From contig NC_133647.1 of assembly GCF_009905375.1 (NCBI RefSeq), positions 434,001 to 498,000 of the forward strand: a stretch of DNA of 64,000 nt, given 5' to 3'. A program made the position numbers and the translations under genes. Positions within the stretch are counted from its first letter, which is position 1. Each line of letters begins with the position of its first letter. Positions 45,101 to 58,180 of this stretch are shown in pieces. Below the pieces are notes generated by a model. That model was not told the DNA's origin. It searched no databases and worked only from the letters and a program-made list of their open reading frames with translations. This stretch comes from Apium graveolens. Taxonomy: Eukaryota > Streptophyta > Magnoliopsida > Apiales > Apiaceae.

Positions 45101-45950
45101 AGACTAATTAAGTAGAGTATCTACCTATTGTATATTTATTCTTTCTTATCAATAGAGAGTCGTATTATTATACGAGGAAGGTTGCGGTGCAAGCATAGAA
45201 CTCTAGTAACGATGATGTCTAGAATGAGATCCCAGGTTTGATTTTTGAAATCGAGGGAGTTTCAAAGGTGATTGTGTATAAGCTCGAGGAAGAGCATGGG
45301 TCCATAGAATGATGGACGGAATAGCAAATATTTAGGCATGTGAAATACGATGCTATAATACTTGATGTTGATATAAATACTCATATGTTTCGTTCTCCTA
45401 TGACAAACCTCTATAGTTCAGAGGTAGGTTCCAAGCCAGATATTTTGTGGCAGTATATTTTTTTTCATATATACAATTCTCTTCAATTCGTTCTTTTCTC
45501 TTCTTTTCATTTCATGTAAGCTGAGAAGAACAACCCTTCCAGAAAGGGGAGGTATTGCCGAATGACTATCTATCTGTGTGATAGAAGCCTAGTAGGATAC
45601 CATCTATTGTTTAATTGTTTGTCAAGTACTAAAGGCTGGCCACCTTCTGTACTAACTATGCGATATAACAAGTGTTCATGATCATAGTGATCTCTCAACA
45701 AATTCCTTTACTTCTATATGATTGATCAAACTTTGGGAAATAGAAACATCTGAAAAAGGAGTAGTAAAGTTATGGTGGTATTCAGAATGGAAGCACATTC
45801 ATGATACTAAGGTTGACGTGGTTATTAAAAGGTTATAGAGCGCTAACAAGCAAAAGTATAACCAATATAATATTAGGAACGGAAGGTAGTAGCGATTACG
45901 AGCTGGAAAAGAATAGGTATTAAGAAGCAAAAGCTCTAATGCTAAAAGCT
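42161..45950 (+). mobile_element. Y3 non-coding core shared with Y2
   Basis: No ORF of note lies in this purine-rich 3.8 kb. It is collinear with Y2: 42430-42720 with 53660-53950, 43020-43560 with 54360-54930, 43940-44720 with 55330-56110, and 45070-45470 with 56455-58170. Both copies lack coding sequence in the same places, so the loss preceded their separation. Small identifiable protein traces may remain, but I could not name them. Confidence 0.7.
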
Positions 45951-46690
45951 ATAATAAGAGTCTGTGCAATAGACTTGAAAGAATTTGGAATGATCACTTA
46001 ACACGGATTAAGTTTTCTTACGACAATAGATCATATGTCATTATCGAGATGTCGCCTTATGAGATCCTTGAGGGAAGACAATGTCGATCTCCCTTATGTT
46101 AGGATGAAGTTGTAGAGCGCAAGATGCTCGGACCCGCAGTAGCCCAAAGGGCCATGGATATAATAGATCTAATCAGAGGACGGCTGGTAGTAACCCAAGA
46201 TGGACATAAGAGGTATGCTGATTTGACTCGAAAGGACAAAGAGTATGAAATAGGGGACCTAGAAATGTTATAGGTATCCCTTGGAAAGGATTGATGAGGT
46301 TCGGAAAGAAAGGAAAGCTAAGTCCACAAATTGTTGGACCCTTGGATATATTAAGACGTTTTGGGAAGTTAGCATATGAGCTAGCCCTACCCCCGAACAT
46401 GTAGTAAGTTCATAGCGTGTTCCACATATCAATGTTAAGGAAGTGTAATTCGGATGCCAGACAAATAGGGGCATATGAGTGCATAGACATGCAACCAGAC
46501 GTAACCTATATGGAGCAACCAGGAAGGGTTATAGAGTGAAAAAGAACAAGTGCTTAGGAGAAGGATTATCAAACTAGGCAGAGTTTGGTGGTAGGACCAC
46601 AATGTGGGAAAATTTACTCGAGAGTTAGAAAGTGCAATGCTAAGAGAGTATCCCTATTCATTTTCTATCTGATTCCGGGACGGAATCCTT
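45951..46690 (+). pseudogene. Y3 integrase C-terminus and chromodomain remnant
   Basis: Scattered over three frames are EMSPYEILEGRQCRSPL (about 46038-46090), YADLTRKDKEYE-like sequence (46215-46245), PWKGLMRFGKKGKLSPQIVG (46279-46340), FGKLAYELALPP (46363-46398) and VFHISMLRKC (46418-46450). Then come DVTYMEQPGRVIE (46498-46538) and GKFTRELESAMLREYPYSF (46607-46665). The last two resemble the chromodomain-type tail of Tekay/Del chromoviruses, which targets the element to heterochromatin. Many stops; not functional. Confidence 0.75.
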
Positions 46691-46705
46691 TTAAGGAGGG
46701 GAGAC

Positions 46706-49700
46706 TGTAATAACCCCAATTTTTGGAAATTTTTGAAACCCTTATGAATAGTGTTTTTGCTGAATGAGAAAACTTTTCATGCCACACTATGTAGGGGTTC
46801 TGTTATGGATATTCTAATATCGTATTAGTATTCCATAAAGTAAATAAGTGTATGTAAAGATCGTCAGAATCCAATTCCGAACACTTTGATTTTTCTCGAA
46901 AATCCACCAGATACCGAAAGAATTGAGTATAAGGTAACATGATTAAAGGGATTTAAATTCAAGGATTATAAGAGAGGATTATAAAAAGGAATATAATGTA
47001 TTGAGAAAGGTTAAGGGAACCCAAGTAATAAGATCCCGGGTATGATCCCTCAAACGATCAACGAGAAAGAGAGTTAAGCGAACCGTAAAATAAATAAACA
47101 TCCAAGGGGCAAGCACATGCAAGTAACATGAGAAGGAAGCTTCTAATATAAGCTAAAACATGTGGTTAGAAGCAAGGTGACATCATCACACCACAAGAAT
47201 GAGACATGTGGCAAAGTAGTGATGCAAGCGATGACATAAGCAAGTGAAAACAAGATATTTAGCCAATAATTAACCACAACCATGCATTCTTTGCACAAAT
47301 ATCAAGGCAAGACAAGCAAGCAAAAGCTCTCCCCCATTTCTTTCTTCTTCCATTCGGCCTTTTCAAGAAATGAAGAAATAGATTTTCAAAACTCAAGTTC
47401 TAGGCCATGGAAAATTACAAGGTTTGTTTCCTTGGATCCTATATTTCATAACTTAGTTATACCATGAGTTTAAGATCAAGATTCCATGGTTTGCATAGCT
47501 AATCCACTCATCAAAGATGATGATGAATAGTAGTGAATAGTAACTTACTTTGATTTTCTTGATTTTCATGAAAGCTTAAGGTTGATTAAGCATAGATCAA
47601 GGTTCCTAGAGGCTTGTTAGTGACTACCCACTCTCCAAGGAAGGTATAAACTCTTGAACCCTTAGTTTTAAGTTTGGTTTGTTTGGATGATAATAGTGCT
47701 TAGATGAATGGGTTTAGTTTGATGTTGATGGATGTTGGATTGTTGTTGAATTGGTGATGATTTGGTGTAGTTTAAACTTTGGAAATCGTTAGGTTATAGC
47801 CGTCGTAATGCCCGATTTTCTATAAACTGTTTTGTGATTAACTGTTGGACCCGAACACCCACTTCTATAAACTAACCACTTCCATGCTTAGATAGGTTAT
47901 GTTTCAAGCTTCATTTTGATATGTGGTTTGCTTGAATCCGATGTACGGTTTAGGAGAAGCGACCGTTTTAAGTAACGGTGTTTCGCGAACGAACCTTTAC
48001 CCCTCGCCTTACTTTGAAACCTTGGTTAAGGCCCTTAAATGACTAATTGGAGCATGAAACATTTATGTAGAGTGTGTTAGGCAGTTGATAAGACACTCGT
48101 GAAAGAATCGCCTTAAAACTCGTAATGGGTAAATTGTTAAAAATGGTGGAGCCGAGGGTACTCGAGCGACTTAAGTAAATCGTTAAGCGCAAAACGAGCG
48201 TTAGAATCTGAGTTGGTTAGAGTATAGATTTACAAGTGACTTTGGTTTAATTCCAACTTACTTGTTGCTTATAGGTTACCAGACTCGTCCCGAGCCATTC
48301 GTAACCCCCAGTCGCTCAGGCAAGTTTTCTACCCGATATACTGTTGTTGTGATGTAAATATATGTATATGCATTATCTTGTGATAGTGCATGATTGTTAT
48401 TAGCAAATTTTGCGATATATTGAAGCATGCTGATATGGTATATATGCATGTCTGTTTCGTAATCTGGTTATCTATCTGTTGATTTCAATGCTTATAGTTG
48501 CATAATACCTATGCTAGAAATAAGCAAGTAGTTGTGTATACCCTTAGTATAGGGGATAAAAGGTGAACATATTTCTAAACCGGGAGTCGATGTTCCCGAG
48601 TATATTATATATATATATTTATATATATATGGATATAGTTTTTAAAACTATGGATCGAATAAGGTTTATTCGATACCTTTATTTTACTTAATTGAATATT
48701 AATTTGAGTATTCATTCGAGGGCTTATGACTCAGTTTATTTTATTATTTGAATATTATTTGAATATTCATTCGAGGGCTTATGACTCAGTTTATTTTATT
48801 ATTTGAATATTCATTCGAGGGCTTATGACTCAGTTTATTTTATTATTTGAATATTATTTGAATATTCATTCGAGGGCTTATGACTCAGTTTATATTATTA
48901 TTGAATATTACTTGGATATTCATTTGAGGATGTATGACTCCTTTATTTTATGAATATTATTTATAGTATTCATTCGAGGTATTATGACTCCGCTTATTAC
49001 TTAATAATATTCTTTATTGTATTAAAGAATAAGGTGTCGATAATCAAACTTATTTTTTATTATTCAAATAAAGATATTACTTTCGTATAAGTATATCTTT
49101 GATTATTTGCTATTCATTCAAGTATAAGTTTTCCAACTTCTACCTCAATTATTCTTATGGGAATATTATTTAAATAATAATATTCAGATATTTCTTTCAT
49201 ATCGGGACTGATTTATTTTAATAAATCAGTATTACTCCAAACATTCTTAAAAATGTTTTCGAGTCTTCAAAATGATTTTTAAAAGTTAGAGCGGATCCCA
49301 AAACTCATTTTTATATTTAAGATCTTCCTTTCAAAGGGGATTTAAATATTCGCTCAAAACCTGGGGAATCCGGCTCAGTGGTGTATTTTATATTCGCAAC
49401 GAGGTTGCTGTTTTGGTAAATGAATTGATTACTTACCCAACGTTCGGGAAGTAAGTCCATCTATGGAGTCGGCATAAGCAACATGGGCTCAGTGGGCGTC
49501 CATGATAGTGTAAGTGGCTCAGTGGGAGTCCATCAAATGCATAAGTGGCTGAGTGGCAGTCCAGCATAAGGTCCTATTGCGACCAGGGTGATGACCAGTG
49601 GGGAATTCGTCCATCTACTAGTAGAAAAGGTTACTTATTGGTATCTTTGCCTGATCAGCAAGATATTAGGTTTATGCCAAAATTCTTTCCTTTCCAAATT

Positions 49701-50722
49701 TATTGGATATTGCAATTCTGTTCATACTTTACATGACAGAGGTTTTCAGGAAACGTATGTATATATATAGGTGTATATATATATATCGGGACTTAATGAA
49801 GTATATCATAACTTCATTTTCTTCAAAATATTTCAAAGATTGAATCTATTCAAGTCTTATCTTGTAGTCTCATCAGTGTGATGAACTTTTGAAGTTAATT
49901 ATAACTTGAACGGTGGTAGTTCAAGTAGTATTTGGAAAAAGATATAAGTATATTGGAGTATCTTGTAACTTCATCTTTTAAACTTATATCTAGTAAATGA
50001 TTATCTTATGTATGACAAAGATTTTCAGAAAAACGTTGAGACAAGGTTAGATATATTAGATCACCTTACAACGATATTTTTATACAGTTATAAACTGGAA
50101 CTTTGTGTATATTATGCATGGAAGAGGACTTCCAAGATTTTGAAAAGTATATATGTATATATACTAAATATTTTGCGACTTCATCGCATTAAAATATCAA
50201 ACTTGGTTCATTTCTTTTGACCAAGACTTTCATGAGTACTATGAGAAGGCTCATATATTGTTAATCATTATACATATTATTTTGGTGGGCTTGCTGTTCA
50301 CCCTTGCTTTCTTCTTTCATCACACAACATCAGATAGGCAAGATGAACAGGACCAAGCTCCCAATTCGCGAGCGGATAGGAAATATTCCACAGTTTCCTA
50401 TAGGCGTTGATGTCGCTGTAGCTGAGGTAGGAACTACCAATAGGCTAGGCTTTCAACTTTTGATGTACCAGATTTATGTATATTTATGAATTGTAATAAT
50501 GGCAAAGAAATGTAAATTTATTCAGAAAACCTTTTAAGGTGTATTGGCAGATAATTGTGGTTATTTTTGGATGTTCATCTCTGAGACTATAACGTGTGGT
50601 GTGTGTGTTTATTGTGGGGTCACAGTACAGAGTAGTTGAGTAATTATTAAGATTGGGTGTTATTAAGGGAAATGGAACTCGTGACAACCCGGATCCCCGA
50701 CCCCGGATTTGAGGGTGTTACA
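46706..50722 (+). repeat. Y3 3' LTR
   Basis: It is preceded by the tract AAGGAGGGGAGAC (46693-46705). It starts TGTAATAACCCC and ends GGGTGTTACA. It matches 37140-41158 along its full length, including both tandem blocks and the 61-codon ORF (47282-47467). Confidence 0.95.
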
Positions 50723-50727
50723 ATGAT

Positions 50728-51403
50728 TGTATGATATCTAGTATTGGTTGTGCATATTCGTCTTATGTGCGTCGCGAACATATAAGATAGGGTGTTAATC
50801 TCTTGTGAAGCGACGGTGGATCTTGAGATTTAGAGCTTGCCAAGCTAGCATAGGTTCATGTATGGTGTGCATGATTAGTGGGTAACTCTAACAGTTTTAT
50901 TTGCCCTGTGTAATCAAAAGGAATAACTTGTGCTTAAATCGTTGTGTTGTCAATTTCTGTAGACATATAGGAACTCAACATAATTGATGACTATTCAACT
51001 TCTATCTTAATTGTGGATGTTTTGGTAGAATGGTATTAGTATAATGAAAGTTGGCTTTTATCAGTTTTGTGTTATTCGATTAATATCATCACTGTCACAT
51101 GCTAAAGGAAATAACAATAACTACTGAAGGAAGTAGTAATGAAGTTGTGATCTCATGAGTGTTTTAATATTGTTAATTGAAGTGTTATTTAAGTGATAAA
51201 CTAAGTAATTAATTGTAGTTAATATTTAGTCAACAATTCTAAGTGTTAGTGTCTTAACATTGAGAAGTAATCATACATTGGTGTGTGAGTTTAATTAAAC
51301 AATAATTAGTCCGAGTCTCTGTGGGAACGAACTAGAAAGTATTCTATATTACTTGCGAACGCGTATACTTGCGTGAATATTAGCGCGTGTTTTCGCCCTA
51401 ATA
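50728..51403 (+). repeat. Athila 3' LTR, right half
   Basis: It resumes after the second ATGAT (50723-50727) and matches 27420-28096. The last bases are CCTAATA, where the 5' LTR has CCTAACA. The target duplication ACAAT follows at 51404-51408. Confidence 0.95.
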
Positions 51404-51408
51404 ACAAT

Positions 51409-52256
51409 GAACTTTTAAAACTAATTATACCTTGAACGGTGGTAGTTCAAGTAGTTTTCAGAAAAGATATTAGTATATTAGAGTATCTTGTAACTTCATC
51501 TTTTCAACTTATATCTAGTAAATGATTATCTTATGCATGACAAAGATTTTCAGAAAAACGTTGAAACAAGGTTAGATATATGAGATCAGCTTGCAAGGAT
51601 ATGTTTATACAGTTTTAAAATGGAACTCTGTGTATATTATGCATGGCAGAGGATTTCAAAGATTGTGAAAAGTATATATATCCTGAATATTTTGCGACTT
51701 CATCGCGTTAAGATATCAAACTTGGCTCATTTCTGCTTGACCAAGACTTTCAGGAGTACTATGAGAATGCTCATATATAGTTAATTATTATACATGTTAT
51801 TTCGGTGGGCTTGTTGCTCACCCTTGCTTTATTCTTTCATCACACAACAACAGCTAGACAAGATGAACATAACCAAGCTCCCAATCCGCGAGGGGATAAG
51901 AAACGTTCCACAGTTTCCTATAGGCATTGATGTTGCTGTAGCTGAGGTAGGAACTACCAATAGGCTAGGCTTTCAACTTTTGATGTATCAGACTTATGTA
52001 AATTTATGAATTATAATAATGGCAAAGAATATTTAATTTATTCAGAAACCCTTTTGAGGTGTAATAACTTATAATTGTGGAATAAATGACTTGTGTTATT
52101 TTTGGTATTCATCTCTGAGACTATAACTTATGGTGTGTGTGTATATTATGGGGTCACAGTCCGCAGTAGTTGGTTGTTTACCAAGATTAAGTGTTATTAA
52201 GGGAAATGAAACTCGTGATAACCCAGATCCCCAACCCTGGATTTGGGGGTGTTAAA
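51409..52256 (+). mobile_element. Y2: right part of the LTR
   Basis: It continues the Y2 LTR after Athila (matches about 40320-41158 of Y3). It ends GGGGGTGTTAAA, where the CA end has become AA. The primer site after it is decayed: TGTGTCAGAGG at 52261-52271 where the other copies have TGGTATCAGAGC. This marks Y2 as old. Confidence 0.88.
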
Positions 52257-52496
52257 GAAATGTGTCAGAGGTAAGTGTTATAAACCTCAGAGATAATGCG
52301 TCGTTAAAATGATAAATTCACTAAGATAATAAGAACTCTTGCCAAGTTCATAGTTGGACAACCTAACGTAGTACTGAAAGTTAAAACCCTTGTGGGAACC
52401 CATATAAATATCATGATAGTAACATAGTTTGTTATCGTATAGGGTAGTGGGGAACCGAACCCTGAGGTTGAGGAGCAATAACATGATGATGTTTTA

Positions 52497-53230
52497 GTGA
52501 ATATTGGAGATCAAATTGTGGATCCGATGGAGTACCCTAACGAGGAACCAGATTATATTCATATTGAGGATGTAGCGGTTGAGGATGTTGTCCCAGAAAG
52601 GATTGTTGCGGAGGAGGATCCCGTGGAGGATCCTGACGAGAATAAAGAGAGGACCACTGAGGAATTGATGACCGTAGTCAAGGCGACTACCAGAGCTAGG
52701 ATGGCCGCGAGGGTGGCACTAGAGGATGAAGAGTTACCAAGGGCACATAGGATAACACCAATTATACCAGTATCATACCCTCTCTCAGAGGTTCTTGTAG
52801 ACATCCATGAGGTTCCCCCAGTTCCTGTTCCCTCCTCTGTACAGAGCCCAGCACCTACTGAGGAGATGCCTCCTTTATCTCCTGCACTAATGTCACCTGA
52901 TATTCTACACCACCTACACCCCATGGACTTCTAGATGCGACCGTTCATGCTTCTCTTATCGTCGATTAACATATGACTTTGGATGGACTTTCTTAGGCCC
53001 GTAATGTTAGGAGTGATCTGTTGGATCGACTTACTGCACTAAGGAGTGAGGGTGGGGTACTTCCGGCAGTCTTATCTTATAGCATGGACAGGATTGAGGC
53101 CACCACTCGAATTATAGCTAGAGGCCATCTTGAGGGTCAGATTGATCCAACTCTACTTACGACTATACTGGACCTCATCACCTCTTTGATGGAGCACGTT
53201 AAGGATGTCGTTCGTGCCCGCATTCCTTGA
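52497..53230 (+). pseudogene. Y2 gag-like ORF (broken)
   Basis: The open frame 52497-52934 (145 codons) begins GDQIVDPMEYPNEEPDY, is strongly acidic (VEDVVPERIVAEEDPVEDPDE), and passes into a Pro-rich part (VPPVPVPSSVQSPAPTEEMPP). A second frame, 53021-53230, reads LRSEGGVLPAVLSYSMDRIEATTRIIARGHLEG and a hydrophobic helix. By position after the primer site it should be the start of Gag, but no capsid domain or zinc knuckle follows. Y1 and Y3 share its first bases. I do not recognise a domain; the gag assignment is by position. Confidence 0.5.
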
Positions 53231-56200
53231 TCGATCCAGAGTAGTGTGCAGAGTCAAAAGGACCAGACAAGGATTTTCATTCAGCACCACTTTTGGAGGA
53301 TTAGCCTAAATATGAATGATTAGTCTAGATTGACTAGTTGATTATCTGCAGTAGTACTTTTGGAATAGATCAAATCAGATGATGTAATTCACTTTCAAGC
53401 GTTTAGTTGTTGTATGCTTGAACCAATGGTTATGTATATATATGTTCCTTTTAGTTCAGATCAGTTCTTTTGTGATAAGATTGCAATTCTATTCGTATTT
53501 TTAATTGTACTATTGACACTTGAGAGTGTCGTGAAGTATATAGGAACTGGGAGAATTCATATTTTCTGACCATGTAAGAACTGTACGAGAGAAAGACTTA
53601 AGAAAAGTAAGTAAAACCAATATAAGGAGTTCCTCAAAAATTTTCCAAGCATTATGCCCCCAAAAGGAATAAGATTAGGGCAAACCATGAGTTTGATAAT
53701 CAGGGAGGTCACAATCAAGATGTAAGGAACCCAGAACCTTATGAAGTGGAAAATGAGGATTTAAAACATATAGGATTACCCCGATTATGGGGAGAATGAT
53801 GGAACATTTCATACTAAGAAAACAAATGTCGAGTAAGGAAAGGATACCCAGGACTGTACTCCTATAGGGTAATTCATGGACCTGCCTAAACAGAACTTAG
53901 ACTATTATCCCCAACCACCACCCGGATGAATCAATACGGTAGGAAATTCCTTCAGGACCTTTTAGTCACTTAAGCTCTCAGAGTTCCACGGAACAACTCC
54001 CCAGAACATAAATTGTTATACAGATATCTAATTTGTGTTTCAAATTTTCATTTTCATGGAATAAAAATAGAAGGGCAATGTAAGGGGAAGACTTATATAT
54101 AGTATATAGATAGATATATCGATGCCTATATCTGTTTAATAAATATAAACATGTTTAATAAACATAACCCCTCTTATATACTTCATAATAAAAAGCAAAA
54201 ACCTGGCTAAACAAAATAGAGGAATAATTTTAGATTCCAAATGATTGATGAAGCGCAAAAGACTGTTTTTTCCACTTACCTTCCGAAGAGAGAGGCCACC
54301 CGCTAGTTGAAGGCTAAGGAAGATAAAGATATAGTGTAGAAGTTTTAGAACCAGACCAGAGGCGGACAAGTATGATGAATCATGAATCTAGGTTGTGAAA
54401 GTCGTTAAGGTTTGTCTAAGGGACACGGATCCGAAATGACGGGATGTTTGAAATCAATGTTTACGCTGCGTTAGTTCATGAAATGGTTGTAATAGAAACG
54501 AAAATAAAAAGTCTGAAAGGGGAAGGAGTATAAAGGGATATAATAAAGGAAATAGAGTTGAGACACGATAAAGGAGTAAGGTATGTGCAACCCTAAGAAA
54601 CCCTAGTAATAAATATAGAGAAGTATGTTATCATCAACGCAATGGTGACTGATCATGACATAAAGTCAAGGTTTGGAGGCGTAAATGATACATATAATTA
54701 ATCCCCTTTAAGTTGGGAGTATTCGATAAAACTCCAAGATGGATCAATGGATTAATAAGGGAACACGGATGGACTGAGGAGACATGAAAGCAAGAAATTA
54801 AGAAATTAGATGAAGGAAGTAACCTTCAAAAATGTGAAGTGTATGTAACACCTGTGACTTGATGCCCAAAGGGAGACACCAAGTATAGAAGATATCTCAA
54901 CATTGAGATGACTATTGAGATAAACAACAAAAGTAAGTGAGGATTTAGTAAGAAGAAGTTCACATTGAACATGCCCAATATCTTTTAGAACATCCCCGTT
55001 AACATTACCAAATCAGGCAAGAAAGCGGATAATCGTTGTTATCTTTTGGAGGCCATATGGATTGACCTCAGTTTGAATAAGAATACTATTGTGAAATTAG
55101 GAATAGACTATCAAGGTGGGAATGATTGAATAAGATACCCATATCAGGGATATATGACTTGATTTTTCCATGGAAGAATGCAAGTACCTTCTTTAAAGGT
55201 AGAATTAAGGATGGAACCTCGATAACGTGAGATGAACCATGGGGGAATGCATAAAGGTTGGCATTTCACCCTTAGTAGGGAGATTATGAGTTTGGGTAGT
55301 ATGAAATGAAGGACTAAGGCAACAATAACCTTTAAAGATCAGTGGATAAAGTTTTCAGAATGATATAGACAATGGTTCTAGTATTAGTAAATGGTATCTT
55401 GATATGCCCTGTACCTAGGGAGTACAAAATGAAGGATTTAAGGATAACCTTAGAGGTTTTACTAGGAGAAAGGTAACATTCAAATTTCTCAAGAATAGAA
55501 ATTTTGATAAAGGAAATATGATGTAATTATAATAATGCCAGGTGGGGCAGGTGTTGAACCATAAGAAAGTATAGATCGACCCAGTGAGGGTCGAGATTGG
55601 TGAAAACAGGAAGGACCCAAGATAAGAGACGTCCTAAGTATGATCGAGAGTCAGTCGTGACAATGTTCACATCTAAAGACCGAGGAAATAACTTATGGGA
55701 AAATGATGATATTTTTTCCCCTTCACCAATCTTAAGGAAAAGAATTTTCACACAAGCAATGATTGAAAATGAGGTAGAAAATTTAGTTGAAGATCGTTCA
55801 AAAGACATTGATCGTAGGGAACTATTACTATTAGGAAAGGCCAATGAGGTGGCCGACACTCTAAGTGTAAGAGAGCAATTATAGGCGCTCGTGCCAGAGG
55901 AATACATTAATGATGGTTAAAGTCATGAAGGTTGTATTATAGTGTGAAAGATTGACATTCCTTCTGAGGATTGTGCGATACTCAACCGTAATAGTAGTTA
56001 TTTAATTCATGTTATCGCCGTGAGCGGGCTACCTATCTTAGAAGATCCTATATGGGGATAAGCCAGGGCCATGTTATGATAAGGACTAAATGAACCTTTA
56101 AGCTTCATATCTCCTAATAAAGACATATGGTTAATAATGGTGTTAACTTGCTATCATTGCTTTGATTGAAACTCTTCTACAATTTTATCTGCTTCATGTC

Positions 56201-56469
56201 ATATGTACGTCAAGTTCATGAGTGTTCTTCATAAATCATGAATGGTGATCATGTTGCCTCCTTAGAAGAATTTGATATGACAGGTATGGACTCCGTATGG
56301 TTAGATATTAAGATTTCAACGAAAAAATGACTACCGTAGGTTCGCGGTGGACTATAGCAATGCATCAATGATTCTTTTAATAATGAGACGATAATAATCG
56401 TGACAGTTGTATTGTAATGGAAGTTAAGATTGAGTACCACTAATCGGTTCGTGGTGGTATATAAGTTAT

Positions 56470-57797
56470 TGTTAGGTAATGATTCATACACAGAAGGGGG
56501 GTGAATGTGTTTTCTTATTTTTATGCTTTTCTTGAATGTTTAATGGTTGGTAAATAAAGTGATTTAAATCTTGTAATGATATGTGTTAACGCATAAATAA
56601 TGTTAATAAAATAGTAAACATAAATCTTTCAAAACTCACTTAATTTTATATTAAAATTAAGAAAATCTTACTACAAAATTTCTAGGTTCTTTGTTGATAA
56701 AGAACTCAGCTTCTTTCTTGAGAGAATACAAGAAATTAATCTAAAATGTTACAACAGAAAGACAATGAAACGGTGTTTACTTTATAGATCAGTAAACACT
56801 ATTTTACACAATGTGTAATAGAATAAACTGGTAGCCTTACCAAAAAGTAACATTCTATTTCTGGCTTGGTAAATCCTATCAGATCTGGTAGGTCTGCTAC
56901 TTTTTTCCTTCAGTTAATCTTGGCCTTTGATCTTGTACTTTTCAAGCTACTTTGTAGACTTGTCAATCCAGTTGATTGGATTGTTCGTTGATTGAAAATC
57001 TTGAGTTTTAATTGATCTGTCCTTTTGTACTTTGAGGTTCATTCGAGGCCTTCCAGTTTGTTATTAGAGAACTGACATCTCAATAAGTATATTGGCTTAT
57101 CGGGATTTCACAGTTCTCTAGTAGTTCTTGACTTATCGAGATCTAGGAGTTCTCGAGTGACTTTGACTTGATCGAGGTCTTTGATTTCTCGAATGACTGT
57201 ATTACGTGTTGAGGTCTCCAAGTTCTCAAATGACTCTGTGACTTGTCGAGGTCTCCAAGTTCTCAAATGACTCTGTGACTTGTCGAGGTCTCCAAGTTCC
57301 CGAGTAGCTTTGACTTATCGAGGTCTCTAGTTCTCGAGTGACTTTGACTTATTCGAGATCTCTGAGTTCTCGAATGACTTTGGCTTGTCGAGGTCTCTAG
57401 TTCACGAGTGACTTTTACATTTGTCGATATCTCTGAGACTTCTTGATAGGCCATTTGGAGTTCTCGATAAGTAATTCTGGAGTTCTCGAAAGGCTTCTCT
57501 ATATCCCATAATCTGTGACTTGTAGAGATCTTGCCTTAGAGTATTTTTCCCAAAACAAATTTATTCAACTATAAGCTTCTTCATTATTCTTCAGAGGCAT
57601 GATCTTCTTGATCTTCTTCCAGATAGAATTCTTAGGCTTTATACTGTTTACAGAGAAAGACTCCAGTATGCCCTTTTGCATCTTTACAGACTTAAGGAGT
57701 ACAATACAAAATACAAATTAAGATTACAGTATAACTAAATCATAGGGTTGTAAAGTTGACTTAGTCTTGTAATAGTACAGGCATGTCTTGCACAACA
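56470..57797 (-). mobile_element. S2: solo Sirevirus-type LTR, reversed, in Y2
   Basis: On the plus strand it starts TGTTAGGTAATGAATC-like (56470) and ends CTTGCACAACA (57797), the reverse complement of the S LTR ends. GTTAT at 56465-56469 and ATTAT at 57798-57802 are a target duplication with one change. The joined flanks match Y3 near 45080 (AAGTTATCATTG). There is no primer site or purine tract beside it, so it is solo, 1,328 bp. It carries the motif array at 57060-57500. Confidence 0.9.
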
Positions 57798-58180
57798 ATT
57801 ATCATTGTTAGACTAACTATTCGACTATCTACATATTGAATATTTATTCCTTCTTATCGACAGAGGGTCGTATTACTACAACGAGGAAGGTTGTGGGGCA
57901 AACGTAGAATTCTAGTAACCAAGATGTCTAGAATGAAACCCCATATTCGATTTTCAATGTCAAGGGAGTTTCAAAGGTGATTGTTTATAAGCTCGAACAA
58001 GAGCATGGGTCCATAGAACGATGGACAGAATAGTAAATATTCAGGCATGTGAATTGTGATGCGATAATACTTGATGTTGATATATATACATATATGTTTC
58101 ATTCTCCTATGATAAACCTCTCTAGTTCACAGGTAGATTCCAAAACAGATATTTTGTGATCATATTTTTTTTCTTAAAAT

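Larger units (their letters stand above)
37140..50722 (+). mobile_element. Y3: complete-ended Tekay-type gypsy element, 13.6 kb, young but protein-dead
   Basis: Two LTRs of 4,019 and 4,017 bp, TGTAATAACCCC...GGTGTTACA, are flanked by a perfect ATGAT duplication (37135-37139, 50723-50727). The flanks join into the uninterrupted Athila LTR seen at 27410-27430. It has a Met-tRNA primer site (41164-41175) and a purine tract AAGGAGGGGAGAC (46693-46705). The 5.5-kb inside has no ORF above about 85 codons, only remnants of gag, RT/RNase H, integrase and a chromodomain. Nearly identical LTRs mean a recent jump, so the proteins were probably supplied by another element. Confidence 0.95.
26651..51403 (+). 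mobile_element. A: Athila-type Ty3/gypsy element, complete ends, split by Y3
   Basis: LTRs beginning TGATAAGTGG and ending CCTAACA (5') or CCTAATA (3') enclose a TGGCGCC-type primer site, gag, protease, RT, RNase H, integrase, an env-like ORF and a purine tract. The target duplication ACAAT is perfect at 26646-26650 and 51404-51408, and the joined flanks match the uninterrupted Y LTR. Without Y3 the element is about 11.2 kb, normal for Athila. The reading frames hold only a few stops and frameshifts, so it was recently competent but is now dead. Confidence 0.95.
52257..58175 (+). mobile_element. Y2 internal region, 3' truncated
   Basis: Leader and gag-like stub to 53230, then the non-coding core shared with Y3. 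The stretch 53231-53640 has no match in Y3 that I can see. The core is interrupted by a solo S LTR (56470-57797) and breaks off at about 58175, at the point equivalent to 45470 of Y3. The rest of the internal region and the 3' LTR are missing. Confidence 0.8.

Noticed and set aside
42138..46474. Several 60-85 codon minus-strand ORFs in Y3
   Set aside because: Chance openings in purine-rich non-coding DNA; none shared in frame with Y2.
54136..54369. 77-codon minus-strand ORF similar to one at 42728-42949
   Set aside because: Similarity comes from the shared Y core; the frames are not kept along their length, though a protein-level check would be cheap.
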